A program made the position numbers and the translations under genes. The notes below the pieces were generated by a model. It saw only the letters and a list, made by a program, of their open reading frames with translations, had not been told where the DNA came from and did not search any database. Source: an uncultured Dehalococcoidia bacterium (GTDB taxonomy: Bacteria; Chloroflexota; Dehalococcoidia; Lucifugimonadales; UBA3495). From it: a DNA stretch of 64,000 nt. Position 1 is the first letter of the stretch. Every line of letters starts with the position of its first letter. This document shows, in pieces, positions 34,806 to 42,849 of this stretch. The stretch covers positions 1,501,029 through 1,565,028 of the forward strand of contig OX638345.1 in NCBI GenBank assembly GCA_951813535.1. The letters are read 5' to 3'.

Positions 34806-35909
34806 ATGCCGCAAGCGTTTGAACCCCAACCCGGCACGCCGATAGCGCAACTGGATACTCCATGCCTGATCCTGGACATGGATGCGCTGGACCACAACAT
34901 GGATGTGATCGCGGATTTCTACGGAGACCGGCACAGCAAGTTGCGCGGGCATAGCAAGAATCACAAAAGCCCGGCCCTGGCTCTGCGGCAGATCCAGCGC
35001 GGCGGCACGATCGGTGGCGTGTGTGCCGCCAAGGTCGCCGAAGCTGAGGTGATGGTGCAGGGCGGAGTGGCCAGCGTGTTCGTCACCAGCGAGGTGGTTG
35101 CGCCGCCCAAGATCGCCCGGCTCTGCGCCCTGGCGGATCAGGCCGAGGTCCTGGTGGCCTGCGAAAACGCAGCGAATGCTCACGACCTTTCCCAGGCTGC
35201 CGTTGCCCAGGGCGTGGACCTGGGTGTGGTCATCGAGCAGGAAACCGGACTGGTTCGTTGCGGGGTGCAGGAGGCGGACGCCGGCCTGGATCTGGCCCGA
35301 TTGATTGATTCGTTGCCCGGACTCTCCCTGAAAGGCGTGATGAGCCACCAGATGATGGCGGAACCCTCTGGGGATCTGGAGGACCGCGCTACTGAAGCTC
35401 ACCGCCTCATCCAGCCGGTTCTGGACCTCAGAGAAGTGATGCTCGCCGACGGACTGCCAGTTGAAATCGTATCGACGGGCGAAACCTGGAGCTATGACAT
35501 CGCGGGGGATATGCCCGAGGTCACGGAGATCCAGGGCGGCTCCTACCTGGTGATGGAAACCTCGTACGAATACATGGAGGATTTCCACCTGGCCGGCAAG
35601 GTGCTGTCCTCCATCATCAGCGTCCCGCGTCCGGGAACGGCGATAGGCGACGCCGGAGCCCGGGCCGTCGGAGGCATGAAGGGGCTACCGCGAGTGGAGG
35701 GTCGTCCCGGGGTCGAAGCCGTTGACATGGACACCGACCGCACCGTGTTCAAGGTGGCGGACGGAGCCGAACTGGCGGTTGGCGACCAGGTTGTGCTGCT
35801 TCCCGGTCAACAGGACGCCATGGTGAGCCGCTGGGACCGCTTCATCGGCATACGCGACGGAATGGTGGATACGGTTTGGGATATCGAGGCGCGAGGCTGT
35901 CACAATTAG
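34806..35909 (+). CDS. D-threonine aldolase/DSD1-family PLP enzyme
   Basis: PLP-dependent fold-type III enzyme of 367 residues, related to D-threonine aldolase and D-serine dehydratase. QLDTPCLILDMDALDHN opens it; GHSKNHKSP retains the PLP-binding lysine that the preceding paralogue has lost. The C-terminal metal site reads LPGQQDAM, where the family form is PxHxD or PxHxC, so one ligand is Gln. GGAGG precedes the ATG at 34806. Activity on beta-hydroxy-D-amino acids is likely but not certain. It lies directly before the nitrile hydratase alpha subunit gene. Confidence 0.82.
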   Translation: MPQAFEPQPGTPIAQLDTPCLILDMDALDHNMDVIADFYGDRHSKLRGHSKNHKSPALALRQIQRGGTIGGVCAAKVAEAEVMVQGGVASVFVTSEVVAPPKIARLCALADQAEVLVACENAANAHDLSQAAVAQGVDLGVVIEQETGLVRCGVQEADAGLDLARLIDSLPGLSLKGVMSHQMMAEPSGDLEDRATEAHRLIQPVLDLREVMLADGLPVEIVSTGETWSYDIAGDMPEVTEIQGGSYLVMETSYEYMEDFHLAGKVLSSIISVPRPGTAIGDAGARAVGGMKGLPRVEGRPGVEAVDMDTDRTVFKVADGAELAVGDQVVLLPGQQDAMVSRWDRFIGIRDGMVDTVWDIEARGCHN

Positions 35910-35992
35910 AGCATTTTGTTTCCACAGGTGGTTGCTGATCGGCATGATCGCTTGTGACTTGTAGCCGTCCGTAAAACACTGGGGAGAGAAAA

Positions 35993-36607
35993 ATGACCGC
36001 CACACATGTTGTCGACCACATCCACGATGAGCCCATGAGCGAGGTCGCCCTGCGCTCGGTGGCTATCGAAGCTCTGCTCGCGGAGAAAGGCCTGCTCACG
36101 GCCGGCGAAGTGCAGCGTCAGGTGAACCTGATGGACGGCCGCACGCCGGCCGACGGCGCGCGGGTCGTCGCCCGAGCCTGGGTTGACGAAGGTTTCAAGG
36201 CGCGCCTGCTGGCAGACTCACGCTCCGCCCTGGCCGAGATGGGCATCGAAATCCCGTCCGAGACCCCTCATTTGACGGTGGTAGAGAATACGGACGATGT
36301 TCACAACATGGTGGTCTGCACGCTGTGTTCCTGCTACCCCAGGATGCTGCTCGGCCGGCCGCCGGACTGGTACAAGAGCCTGGCCTACCGGGCCCGCGCC
36401 GTTCGCGACCCGCGCGGCGTGATGGCGGAGTTTGGCGCCGCGCCGCCAGCGGATGCCGAGGTGCGCGTTCTGGACAGCACCGCAGACCTGCGCTACCTGG
36501 TGCTGCCGCGTCGACCTGCTGGAACCGAAGGCATGACCGAGGAGGAACTGGCTGGCCTGGTAAGCCGGGACAGCATGATCGGCGTCACCGATACTTTGAC
36601 ACCGTAA
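35993..36607 (+). CDS. cobalt-type nitrile hydratase alpha subunit (thiocyanate hydrolase gamma-like)
   Basis: Catalytic subunit of 204 residues. The metal claw is VCTLCSCYP at 108-116; CTLCSC with Thr in second position is the Co(III) form, whereas Fe enzymes have CSLCSC. Helices 15-90 (LRSVAIEALLAEKGLL, VVARAWVDEGFKARLL) and WYKSLAYRARAVRDPR after the claw are typical of the family. GGGAGAG precedes the ATG. With the split beta genes at 32.9-33.5 kb this makes a complete subunit set interrupted by two PLP-enzyme genes. No cobalt-inserting activator protein was seen. Confidence 0.9.
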   Translation: MTATHVVDHIHDEPMSEVALRSVAIEALLAEKGLLTAGEVQRQVNLMDGRTPADGARVVARAWVDEGFKARLLADSRSALAEMGIEIPSETPHLTVVENTDDVHNMVVCTLCSCYPRMLLGRPPDWYKSLAYRARAVRDPRGVMAEFGAAPPADAEVRVLDSTADLRYLVLPRRPAGTEGMTEEELAGLVSRDSMIGVTDTLTP

Positions 36608-36619
36608 GGCATTTTCCAG

Positions 36620-37234
36620 TCAGTCAATCTGCAAATCTTCCTCGTCCAGGCGGCACCAATGCACCTGTCCGGACGTGATGACATCAGCGATGCGGTTGTC
36701 GATACGAAGCGCGGCAACGACGGCGTGAGCAGGTTGCCCAGTGAACTGGGTTAGATAACCGGCGTTGCGCAACGCCCGGTCGGTATCTCGCTCGTCGGCG
36801 GTGAATGAAGCCTCCATCGCAACGTAGTGGGTCTCGCCGGCATTGTTGGTGGCCTCGATGATGGCATCCGCCTCTATAAAACTGTAGCGATGATTGCGGG
36901 GAACGCCTAATGTGTCGGCTTGTCGGATCATGGCGCGCAGGGTATTGCGATCCAGAACCCTGATTTCATCCAAGCCTAGATCCTCGCAGACGCGGTAACT
37001 CACCCGCAGCGCGCTATTACGGGCATGAGCGGCTTTCAACGGGCCTATATCATTGCGAATGGCTTCGACGCTGCGCTCGATCCTAGCCACCGTTTGCCTG
37101 AGTTCCTTCTGCCCGGCACGAAGTTCTTCCTGCCCGGCCCACAGGTCTTTCTGACCGGCACGAAGTTCTCCCTGCCCGGATTCGAGACGTTCCAGCCGCT
37201 GGTTCGTTTCGTCGTTGCGGTGGTTAGTAGCCAT
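36620..37234 (-). CDS. coiled-coil repeat protein with degenerate PD-(D/E)XK-like domain, paralogue A
   Basis: Protein of 204 residues: an N-terminal coiled coil with four heptads of the form ELRAGQK (about 17-44), then a domain with DAIIEATNNAGETHYVAMEAS and RDTDRALRNAGYLTQFTG. The same C-terminal domain occurs in the 58.2-kb gene, with about half the residues identical. The Asp and Glu positions resemble a PD-(D/E)XK site, but Ser stands where Lys is expected. Its end is 13 bases from the convergent nitrile hydratase alpha gene. Function unknown. Confidence 0.6.
   Translation of the reverse strand: MATNHRNDETNQRLERLESGQGELRAGQKDLWAGQEELRAGQKELRQTVARIERSVEAIRNDIGPLKAAHARNSALRVSYRVCEDLGLDEIRVLDRNTLRAMIRQADTLGVPRNHRYSFIEADAIIEATNNAGETHYVAMEASFTADERDTDRALRNAGYLTQFTGQPAHAVVAALRIDNRIADVITSGQVHWCRLDEEDLQID
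37101..37184 (-). repeat. four imperfect 21-bp tandem repeats (heptad-coding)
   Basis: Units 37101-37121, 37122-37142, 37143-37163 and 37164-37184 share a TTCTNCCTGCCCGGCA-like core on the plus strand. Each unit encodes one coiled-coil heptad in the gene on the minus strand. Confidence 0.8.
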
Positions 37235-37288
37235 GGTCCCAGTTCGCGGCGTACCCGCGTGTCATTTATGGTACACCACCGTCCGGCA

Positions 37289-37738
37289 TCATGAAGTCAG
37301 GCGCTGCGGCTCTTCGTCGATCTTGTTGATGCGGCGCAGGTGACGGCCGCCTTCGAATTCAGTGGTCAGCCACACGTCCACGATCTCGCGAGCGGTTTCC
37401 CAGGACACCATCCTCTGTCCCATGGACAACACGTTGGAGTCATTGTGTTCCCGTCCGTATCGGGCCGATTGCGCATTCCAGCAAAGCGTGCAGCGCACGC
37501 CGGCGACCCGGTTGGCGACTATGGCCTCGCCGTTGCCGGACCCGCCCAGGACGATGCCGCGATCCACTTCTCCCCTCGCCACCGCCTCGGCTACCGGCCG
37601 GATCCATGCGGGGTAGTCGCTGGACTCCTCCGAATACGCTCCGTAGTCGATCGCTTCGTGGCCAAGGTACGCCAGCAGGGACAGTAGTTTCCCCTTGTAC
37701 TCGAACCCCGCGTGGTCGGAACCGATAGCTATCTTCAT
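37289..37738 (-). CDS. rpiB: ribose-5-phosphate isomerase B family protein
   Basis: RpiB/LacAB-family isomerase of 149 residues, interconverting ribose and ribulose 5-phosphate. KIAIGSDHAGFEYK is the N-terminal phosphate/sugar loop; GIVLGGSGNGEAIVANRV is the active-site loop in the form GGSGNGE, as in actinobacterial enzymes that use Glu in place of the Cys base of E. coli RpiB; RYGREHNDSNVLSMGQR contains the conserved His and Arg. Single gene, divergent from the alcohol dehydrogenase at 37.9 kb. Confidence 0.9.
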   Translation of the reverse strand: MKIAIGSDHAGFEYKGKLLSLLAYLGHEAIDYGAYSEESSDYPAWIRPVAEAVARGEVDRGIVLGGSGNGEAIVANRVAGVRCTLCWNAQSARYGREHNDSNVLSMGQRMVSWETAREIVDVWLTTEFEGGRHLRRINKIDEEPQRLTS

Positions 37739-37890
37739 GGCCGTTCCCGTGATTATCGGCGTGCAACTTTCTGTCCTTGCCCGCAGTTTATCACAGTGGC
37801 TGCTCCCGCTTTCCGCTCTTACCCAACCCCCCGGCGTATGCTAGGATACCGGCCATCGACAGTGCTTCACGCTCATTTGGAGGGACCACC

Positions 37891-38997
37891 ATGAAAGGAC
37901 GCATCGTAGTCGTCAAGGAGTACGGCAAGCCCTTTGAGATCCAAGAGTACGACGTGCCTGAACCGGAACCCGGGGCAGTCCTTCTCCGCATGACCCAGGC
38001 CGGCATCTGCGGCTCTGACCTGCACACCTGGCGCGGTGACCAGACCCAGGAACATAATCCGCTGCCCGAAACTGGGCGCGTCATGGGACACGAGGGCACC
38101 GGCGTCATCGAATACCTCGGTGACGGAGTGGCTACCGACTACTGGGGCGCCGATGTGAAGGAAGGCGACCGCGTGGTGTATGCCGCCGTGTTCCCCTGCT
38201 ACCACTGCCACATGTGCCTGCGCGGAAACACCAACTGGTGCGCCAATCGCCAGTATCCGGCCGCCGGCAACTGGCCCTACTTCACCGGCACCTATGGCGA
38301 TTTTCTCTACCTGCCGCCGCGTCATCCCTTCTTCCGAGTCCCGGACGAACTCCCCGACAATCTGCTCGGGCCGGTCAACTGTGCCATGGGCACGGTGACC
38401 ACCGGCCTGGAGCGCGCCGGCATGAGCCACGGCCAGTCCGTGGTCATCATTGGCGCCGGCGGCCTGGGGATCCACGCCACCGCCATGGCCAAGGAGCGCG
38501 GAGCCGACCGGGTCATCGTGTTGGACCGCCTGGAGAACCGCCTTGCTCTCGCTGAGGAGTTCGGCGCAGACGAGACCATCAACATCGAGGAGTTCAACAC
38601 CCCCGAGACCCGCGTCCGTCGGGTCCGGGAGCTGACCCGAGGCCGGGGCGCCGACGTGGTCATGGAGCTGGTGGGCCGCGCCGACCTGCTGAAGGAAGGC
38701 ATTGACATGCTGTCCAACGGCGGCACCTTCGTCGAGATTGGGGACATCGTGCGGGGGCAGGAGGTGTCAATCGACCCGTCGAAGCTGCTGCAGGGCAAGA
38801 ACATCGTGGGTAGCCTGATGTATCGTCCGTCACTGCTGCCGGAGTTGCTGGACTTCCTGGTGCGCAACCAGGACCGGCTGCCGTTCAACAAGCTGGTCTC
38901 GCACACGTTCCCGCTGGCCGACGTTAACGAAGCCTTCGCCGCCGCCGAGTGGAGCCAGCGCCAGACGGAGATCACACGGGCGATGCTGGTGCCGTAG
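37891..38997 (+). CDS. zinc-dependent alcohol dehydrogenase (MDR family)
   Basis: Classical zinc dehydrogenase of 368 residues. ICGSDLH and MGHEGTG provide the catalytic zinc ligands; CYHCHMCLRGNTNWC is the structural zinc site; IIGAGGLGIHATAMAK is the NAD(P) loop. An insertion around 120-150 (RQYPAAGNWPYFTGTYGDFL) resembles threonine/sorbitol-type dehydrogenases that act on polyols or diols. GGAGGG lies 6 bases before the ATG at 37891; an upstream in-frame ATG at 37777 is not supported. Monocistronic. Confidence 0.9.
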   Translation: MKGRIVVVKEYGKPFEIQEYDVPEPEPGAVLLRMTQAGICGSDLHTWRGDQTQEHNPLPETGRVMGHEGTGVIEYLGDGVATDYWGADVKEGDRVVYAAVFPCYHCHMCLRGNTNWCANRQYPAAGNWPYFTGTYGDFLYLPPRHPFFRVPDELPDNLLGPVNCAMGTVTTGLERAGMSHGQSVVIIGAGGLGIHATAMAKERGADRVIVLDRLENRLALAEEFGADETINIEEFNTPETRVRRVRELTRGRGADVVMELVGRADLLKEGIDMLSNGGTFVEIGDIVRGQEVSIDPSKLLQGKNIVGSLMYRPSLLPELLDFLVRNQDRLPFNKLVSHTFPLADVNEAFAAAEWSQRQTEITRAMLVP

Positions 38998-39061
38998 CCA
39001 CCGCAGCGACGCCAGGCTCAAGCAGACCAGCGCGGGCAATCGCTCTCGCCGGCGAACCCAT

Positions 39062-39922
39062 ATGACTATGCGAAACGAATGCCAGTTCTGGGACTGCGAC
39101 GAAACCATTCCCGGGAACCATTTCCTCTGCTCCGCTAGGAATCATTACGCCGGCTACGAAACAGGCACGATTAACCAGTGCCCGTCGCCGTCATGTGGGA
39201 GGTACAAGGGTGCCCAAGACGATGTATGCGGCAACTGTTACAGGCAGACGGCAAGCGCGTGGTCGCCCCGAAGCCTTGCTGTCGGGTCGAGTAACGGTCG
39301 GGAATCCAGGGCCAACAATGTTGTCCGCAACGAATGTCGGTTTTGGAGTTGTACGGGAGCAATCCGAGTTGGACATTATCTTTGCTTGGACCACTTTATC
39401 CAGGAGCGGCAAGGCAGGTTAAACAGGTGTCGAAGCTGCACGAATTACAAGGCTATGCGGTTCCCTCAATGTTACAACTGTCATCAGCCGAGCGAAATTC
39501 AGGAAGGAAACATACTAGCCGCTGAGATTGAGGATAACCACTCGACTACCGAATTTTTTGTGTACGTTTTGACCCTGGACGGCGGAGCTTACTACGTCGG
39601 CAACACCAATGACCTGCACGCTCGCTTGCAAGAGCATCGTACGAATATGTCACAAAGCACGAAGGGGAGAAACCCCAAACTGGTGTGGTTCACTACAGTA
39701 CCTACTCGTCCGGAAGCCGAAGATTTGGAAAAAGAGCTGAACAACCTGAACGCCAGCACTCAGACTCGACGTGAAATACACCGTATGGTAGTTCGATTCA
39801 AACAACTGGTCGTAGAACTCGACTTCGCCGCGCCGAGACCGGAGGTGGAAAATACCATCCAAGAACATCGTCTGCCTTACGGCGGTGTTACGCCGCCGTC
39901 ATCCCGCAGGCAAAGAAGTTGA
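39062..39922 (+). CDS. GIY-YIG nuclease-like protein with duplicated zinc-binding modules
   Basis: Protein of 286 residues. Two similar Cys/His modules at 5-61 and 90-141 each start NEC-x-FW-x-C (C7, C12, H20, C23 and C92, C97, H105, C108) and each end with four more cysteines (C40, C45, C56, C59 and C123, C126, C137, C140), enough for two zinc sites per module. A GIY-YIG-type domain follows at about 165-240: FFVYVLTLDGGAYYVG, HARLQEHR and PEAEDLEKELN. The DNA is less GC-rich than its neighbours. A HigA-like gene starts 3 bases after the stop, so it heads the HigA-HigB-HigA cluster. Confidence 0.75.
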   Translation: MTMRNECQFWDCDETIPGNHFLCSARNHYAGYETGTINQCPSPSCGRYKGAQDDVCGNCYRQTASAWSPRSLAVGSSNGRESRANNVVRNECRFWSCTGAIRVGHYLCLDHFIQERQGRLNRCRSCTNYKAMRFPQCYNCHQPSEIQEGNILAAEIEDNHSTTEFFVYVLTLDGGAYYVGNTNDLHARLQEHRTNMSQSTKGRNPKLVWFTTVPTRPEAEDLEKELNNLNASTQTRREIHRMVVRFKQLVVELDFAAPRPEVENTIQEHRLPYGGVTPPSSRRQRS

Positions 39923-39925
39923 AGC

Positions 39926-40276
39926 ATGATTAAAGAGCAAAAGCCGCGTTTCAAGAATGGGATGCCCCCTTTCCATCCCGGCGAATCTCTGGCCGACGAC
40001 CTTGAAGCGATGCAAATGTCCCCGTCGGAGTTGGACTCTGCCCTAGCTGTCGCCCCCGGCACCACGGCCCTGCTTCTGGACGGGTGCATTGACGTCACTC
40101 CTGAACTGGCCTTGCGCTTTTCTCACTACTTTGGCGGAGGAGAGGAATTGTGGCTGAGCTTGCAGGCCGGCTACGATGTCAAAGTCTATGCCCGCAAGCA
40201 CGGCCCGACCATCGTCGCGCAGGTCGCGCCGATGCCCGGAGAAGGCGGCAATTCGTACTTTGTATGGGGTGAATGA
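39926..40276 (+). CDS. HigA-family antitoxin-like HTH protein (upstream copy)
   Basis: Protein of 116 residues with the HigA layout: PPFHPGESLADDL, a helix-turn-helix (MSPSELDSALAVAPGTTALLLDG), then TPELALRFSHYFGGGEELWLSLQAGYDV. Compared with typical HigA the second half is intact, but the N-terminal 14 residues and a C-terminal tail are extra. It starts 3 bases behind the GIY-YIG gene and ends 21 bases before the HigB toxin. It is clearly similar to the second HigA-like gene after the toxin, so it is probably a duplicate. Confidence 0.8.
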   Translation: MIKEQKPRFKNGMPPFHPGESLADDLEAMQMSPSELDSALAVAPGTTALLLDGCIDVTPELALRFSHYFGGGEELWLSLQAGYDVKVYARKHGPTIVAQVAPMPGEGGNSYFVWGE

Positions 40277-40297
40277 ACCGCTCAAAGCAGTTGATTG

Positions 40298-40579
40298 ATG
40301 ATCCAGGGATTCCGAGACCAGGATACCGAGCGGGTTTTCAACGGCCAATTTGCGCCGGCCTACCAAGGATTTGCCGCGTCGGCCCAGCGCCGACTGGAGA
40401 TGCTGAACCGGGCGAACTCCCTTGCAGAATTGCGAACTTCCAACGGCAACCGTCTGGAACCTCTCGTCGGTGACCGTGCCGGCCAGTACAGTATCCGCAT
40501 CAACCGCCAGTGGCGTATCTGTTTCCGATGGGATGACGACGGCCCTCACGACGTGGAAATCGTGGATTATCATTACTGA
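40298..40579 (+). CDS. higB: HigB-family toxin (RelE/ParE fold)
   Basis: Ribosome-dependent mRNA-interferase-type toxin of the HigB (proteic killer) family, 93 residues. IQGFRDQDTERVFNGQ opens it as in other HigB proteins; NSLAELRTSNGNRLEPLVGDRAG and YSIRINRQWRICFRW carry the basic catalytic-type residues; it ends VEIVDYHY, the usual C-terminus. The ATG at 40298 is chosen over a TTG one codon earlier. Antitoxin-type genes lie on both sides, at 21 and 11 bases, all on one strand. Confidence 0.88.
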   Translation: MIQGFRDQDTERVFNGQFAPAYQGFAASAQRRLEMLNRANSLAELRTSNGNRLEPLVGDRAGQYSIRINRQWRICFRWDDDGPHDVEIVDYHY

Positions 40580-40590
40580 AAGGAGGCGCT

Positions 40591-40944
40591 ATGAGCGGCA
40601 ATGATGAAGATACTGCTCCGGTGCATCCGGGCAAAGTGCTGGCCGATGAGTTGGTGGAGTTCGCTATGTCTCCCGCCGATTTTGCCGCTGCACTGTCCAT
40701 TCCCGTAGCTACTGCAGAAGCTCTGCTGGCACAGCGTATCAGCATGACCCCGGACTTGGTGTTGCGCATTTCCCACTACTTCGGCACCACTGCCAGGTTT
40801 TGGACGGATCTGCAGAACGTTTACGACCTGCACATCGCCAAGGGCAAGTACGGCGCAGCCATCGCCGCACAAATCAAACCCCTTCCCGCCAGACCTCTCC
40901 CAACCGCCGGCGAACCCGAGGCGGCGTCAACCCCAAGCAACTAG
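40591..40944 (+). CDS. higA: HigA-family antitoxin
   Basis: XRE/HigA antitoxin of 117 residues that would bind HigB and repress the operon. APVHPGKVLADELVEF, the helix-turn-helix FAAALSIPVATAEALLAQR, and TPDLVLRISHYFGTTARFWTDLQNVYDL match the family. AAAGGAGG precedes the ATG. It lies 11 bases after the toxin in the usual toxin-first order, which makes it the likely cognate antitoxin; a second HigA-like protein is encoded before the toxin. A Pro-rich tail (105-117) follows the domain. Confidence 0.86.
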   Translation: MSGNDEDTAPVHPGKVLADELVEFAMSPADFAAALSIPVATAEALLAQRISMTPDLVLRISHYFGTTARFWTDLQNVYDLHIAKGKYGAAIAAQIKPLPARPLPTAGEPEAASTPSN

Positions 40945-40974
40945 CCAACCGCCCCAACCACAAGGAGACTTCCC

Positions 40975-42045
40975 ATGAAATTCGGATTGATGTACGAAAT
41001 CCAGGTCCCCGAACCGCACTACCCCGGCATAGAGGCCGAGCGTTACAAGCAGGTCATGGCCCAGGTTGAGCTGGCCGACGACGTCGGTTTCGACTACTTC
41101 TGGACCGTGGAGCACCATTTCCTGCGGGAGTTCTCCCACTGTTCCGCGCCCGAGGTGCTGTACGGCGCCATTTCCCAGCGCACCAAGCGCATCCGCATCG
41201 GTCACGCCGTCGCGCTGTTGCCCGGCGCCTACAACCATCCGGTTCGGGTCGCCGAGCGGGCCGCGGTGCTGGACATCGTCAGCGACGGCCGCATGGACTT
41301 GGGAACCGGCCGTTCCACCACGTTGATCGAGATGGACGGCTTCGAGGTCGACCCGGAGACCACCAAGGCCCAGTGGCGGGAGGCCATCGGGATGATCCCG
41401 CGCATGTGGACCGAGGACCCCTTCTCTCACGCGGGCGAGTTCTACAACATCCCGCCCCGATCGGTGATTCCCAAGCCAGTGCAGGACCCCCACCCTCCCA
41501 TGTGGATGGCCTGCAGCCAACCGACGTCCTTCGGTGAGGCCGGTGAGCTGGGCGTCGGGGTGCTGTGCTTCAACCTGGGCGGACACGAACAGTTGGTCGA
41601 AAGGGTAGAGATCTACCGCGACGCGGTGAAGAACGCCAACCCCATCGGCCGCATGGTCAACGACAATATCGCGGCGCTGTGCATGGTCCACGTCGCCGAA
41701 ACCGACGAGGAAGCATACGATTCCGCCGCCCGCGAGGGCGAATGGTTCGTCGGCAAGGCCGAGGAACTGTATGCGCCGTGGGCCGGCCGCGCCGTGCCCG
41801 ACAGCTACCGCTTCGCCGTGAACGCGGTGCAAGAGGAGCGGGTCGACAAGACCGCCGACGACCACATCGCGTCGGGCGCGTTCGCCATGGGCTCTCCCGA
41901 AACGGTGATCAAGACCCTGGAGAAGTACCGCGAGGCCGGCGTCGACCAGATCCTCTGTTTCATGCAGATGGGCAATCTGCCGCACAGCAAGATCATGAAC
42001 AGTATCCGCATGTTCGGCAAGTACGTCATCCCTCACTTCCTGTAG
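40975..42045 (+). CDS. LLM-class (luciferase-like) flavin-dependent oxidoreductase
   Basis: Bacterial-luciferase-fold monooxygenase or F420-dependent enzyme of 356 residues. FDYFWTVEHHF is the family start, then RIRIGHAVALLPGAYNHPVRVAERAAVLDIVSDGRMDLGTGR in pieces typical of LLM enzymes, and HPPMWMACSQPTSFGEAGELGVGVLCF near the middle. AAGGAG precedes the ATG. Flavin or F420 cannot be decided, though the npdG-like gene shows that F420 is used in this organism. It starts 30 bases after the HigA gene but is probably a separate unit. Confidence 0.87.
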   Translation: MKFGLMYEIQVPEPHYPGIEAERYKQVMAQVELADDVGFDYFWTVEHHFLREFSHCSAPEVLYGAISQRTKRIRIGHAVALLPGAYNHPVRVAERAAVLDIVSDGRMDLGTGRSTTLIEMDGFEVDPETTKAQWREAIGMIPRMWTEDPFSHAGEFYNIPPRSVIPKPVQDPHPPMWMACSQPTSFGEAGELGVGVLCFNLGGHEQLVERVEIYRDAVKNANPIGRMVNDNIAALCMVHVAETDEEAYDSAAREGEWFVGKAEELYAPWAGRAVPDSYRFAVNAVQEERVDKTADDHIASGAFAMGSPETVIKTLEKYREAGVDQILCFMQMGNLPHSKIMNSIRMFGKYVIPHFL

Positions 42046-42090
42046 GCCATGCAAGGTTGGGGCGAGGGCAGGCTAGCCCCGCCATAAGTT

Positions 42091-42118
42091 GTAGGGACGA
42101 CCCAGGGGTCGCCCCTAC
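42091..42118. repeat. 28-bp palindromic repeat, copy 4 (divergent)
   Basis: GTAGGGACGACCC, AG, GGGTCGCCCCTAC: total length 28 as in the other copies, 13-bp arms with one mismatch, but the inner part of the arms is GACCC and not GAAT. It lies 38 bases upstream of the unknown gene at 42157. Confidence 0.7.
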
Positions 42119-42156
42119 AGCCATGATATGGGATTAGCAGGCAAAGGATACACAAG

Positions 42157-42840
42157 ATGCCACAGACGTGGATAAAAGCCCTTGACGAATATCGTTACCC
42201 GGCTAATCTGGCTAAATTCGGGGACGTTGGAGCATACCCAGATTGGTTCGAGGGCAACATTAGCAAGGGCGATCGAGAGCAAACCATCGCGTTCGAGGAC
42301 CGATTTCGTGAATTGGCCCCGTACCACTTGGAAGCATGGTATCAGGTAGTGTATTGGAAAATGTACTCTCAAGGGCGACGTGATCATGTTACGCGAAATG
42401 CGATTGCCAATATCAAAGATTCGGGACTGACTGCCAAGCGCCTGTATGAGCTTTGTCTAAAGTACATAGATCACCCCGATAGAACGACGTTTCTCGCCTT
42501 CCAAAAGAATCTATTTCCAAGTGATGCAATACCAATTGCCGCCACCTTCCCGGCGTTTTTCTGTCCGGAGAATTTTCCAATGGTTGATAATCAAATAGCC
42601 AGTTGGGTAAAAACAAACGGTCACGATCACATTTACGGGAATAGCACTGGCATAGTCCAATGGCCGCCCCGTACTGGTGTGAATTCGGTTGGCGGCTTTG
42701 TTCTTCCGTGGTACAAATGGTGCCGGCACACCGCTGGTATATTGACCGAGCGCACCGGATGCCATTGGCGGGCCCGAGATGTTGAGATGGCGGTCTTCAC
42801 GGCGCAACGCAAGGAATTACCCTTAAGTCCGTTGTTCTGA
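42157..42840 (+). CDS. unknown protein encoded by lower-GC DNA
   Basis: Protein of 227 residues that I cannot place in a family. The N-terminal half is helical and charged (FEDRFRELAPYHLEAWYQVVYWKMY); the middle has a hydrophobic segment with FPAFFCPENFP; the C-terminal half is rich in Trp, Gly and His (NGHDHIYGNSTGIVQWPP, GGFVLPWYKWCRH). No signal peptide. The DNA is visibly richer in A+T than its neighbours and codon choice differs. It lies between two copies of the 28-bp palindrome (42091 and 42850), which suggests a recently gained gene. Confidence 0.6.
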   Translation: MPQTWIKALDEYRYPANLAKFGDVGAYPDWFEGNISKGDREQTIAFEDRFRELAPYHLEAWYQVVYWKMYSQGRRDHVTRNAIANIKDSGLTAKRLYELCLKYIDHPDRTTFLAFQKNLFPSDAIPIAATFPAFFCPENFPMVDNQIASWVKTNGHDHIYGNSTGIVQWPPRTGVNSVGGFVLPWYKWCRHTAGILTERTGCHWRARDVEMAVFTAQRKELPLSPLF

Positions 42841-42849
42841 CACAGCAAA

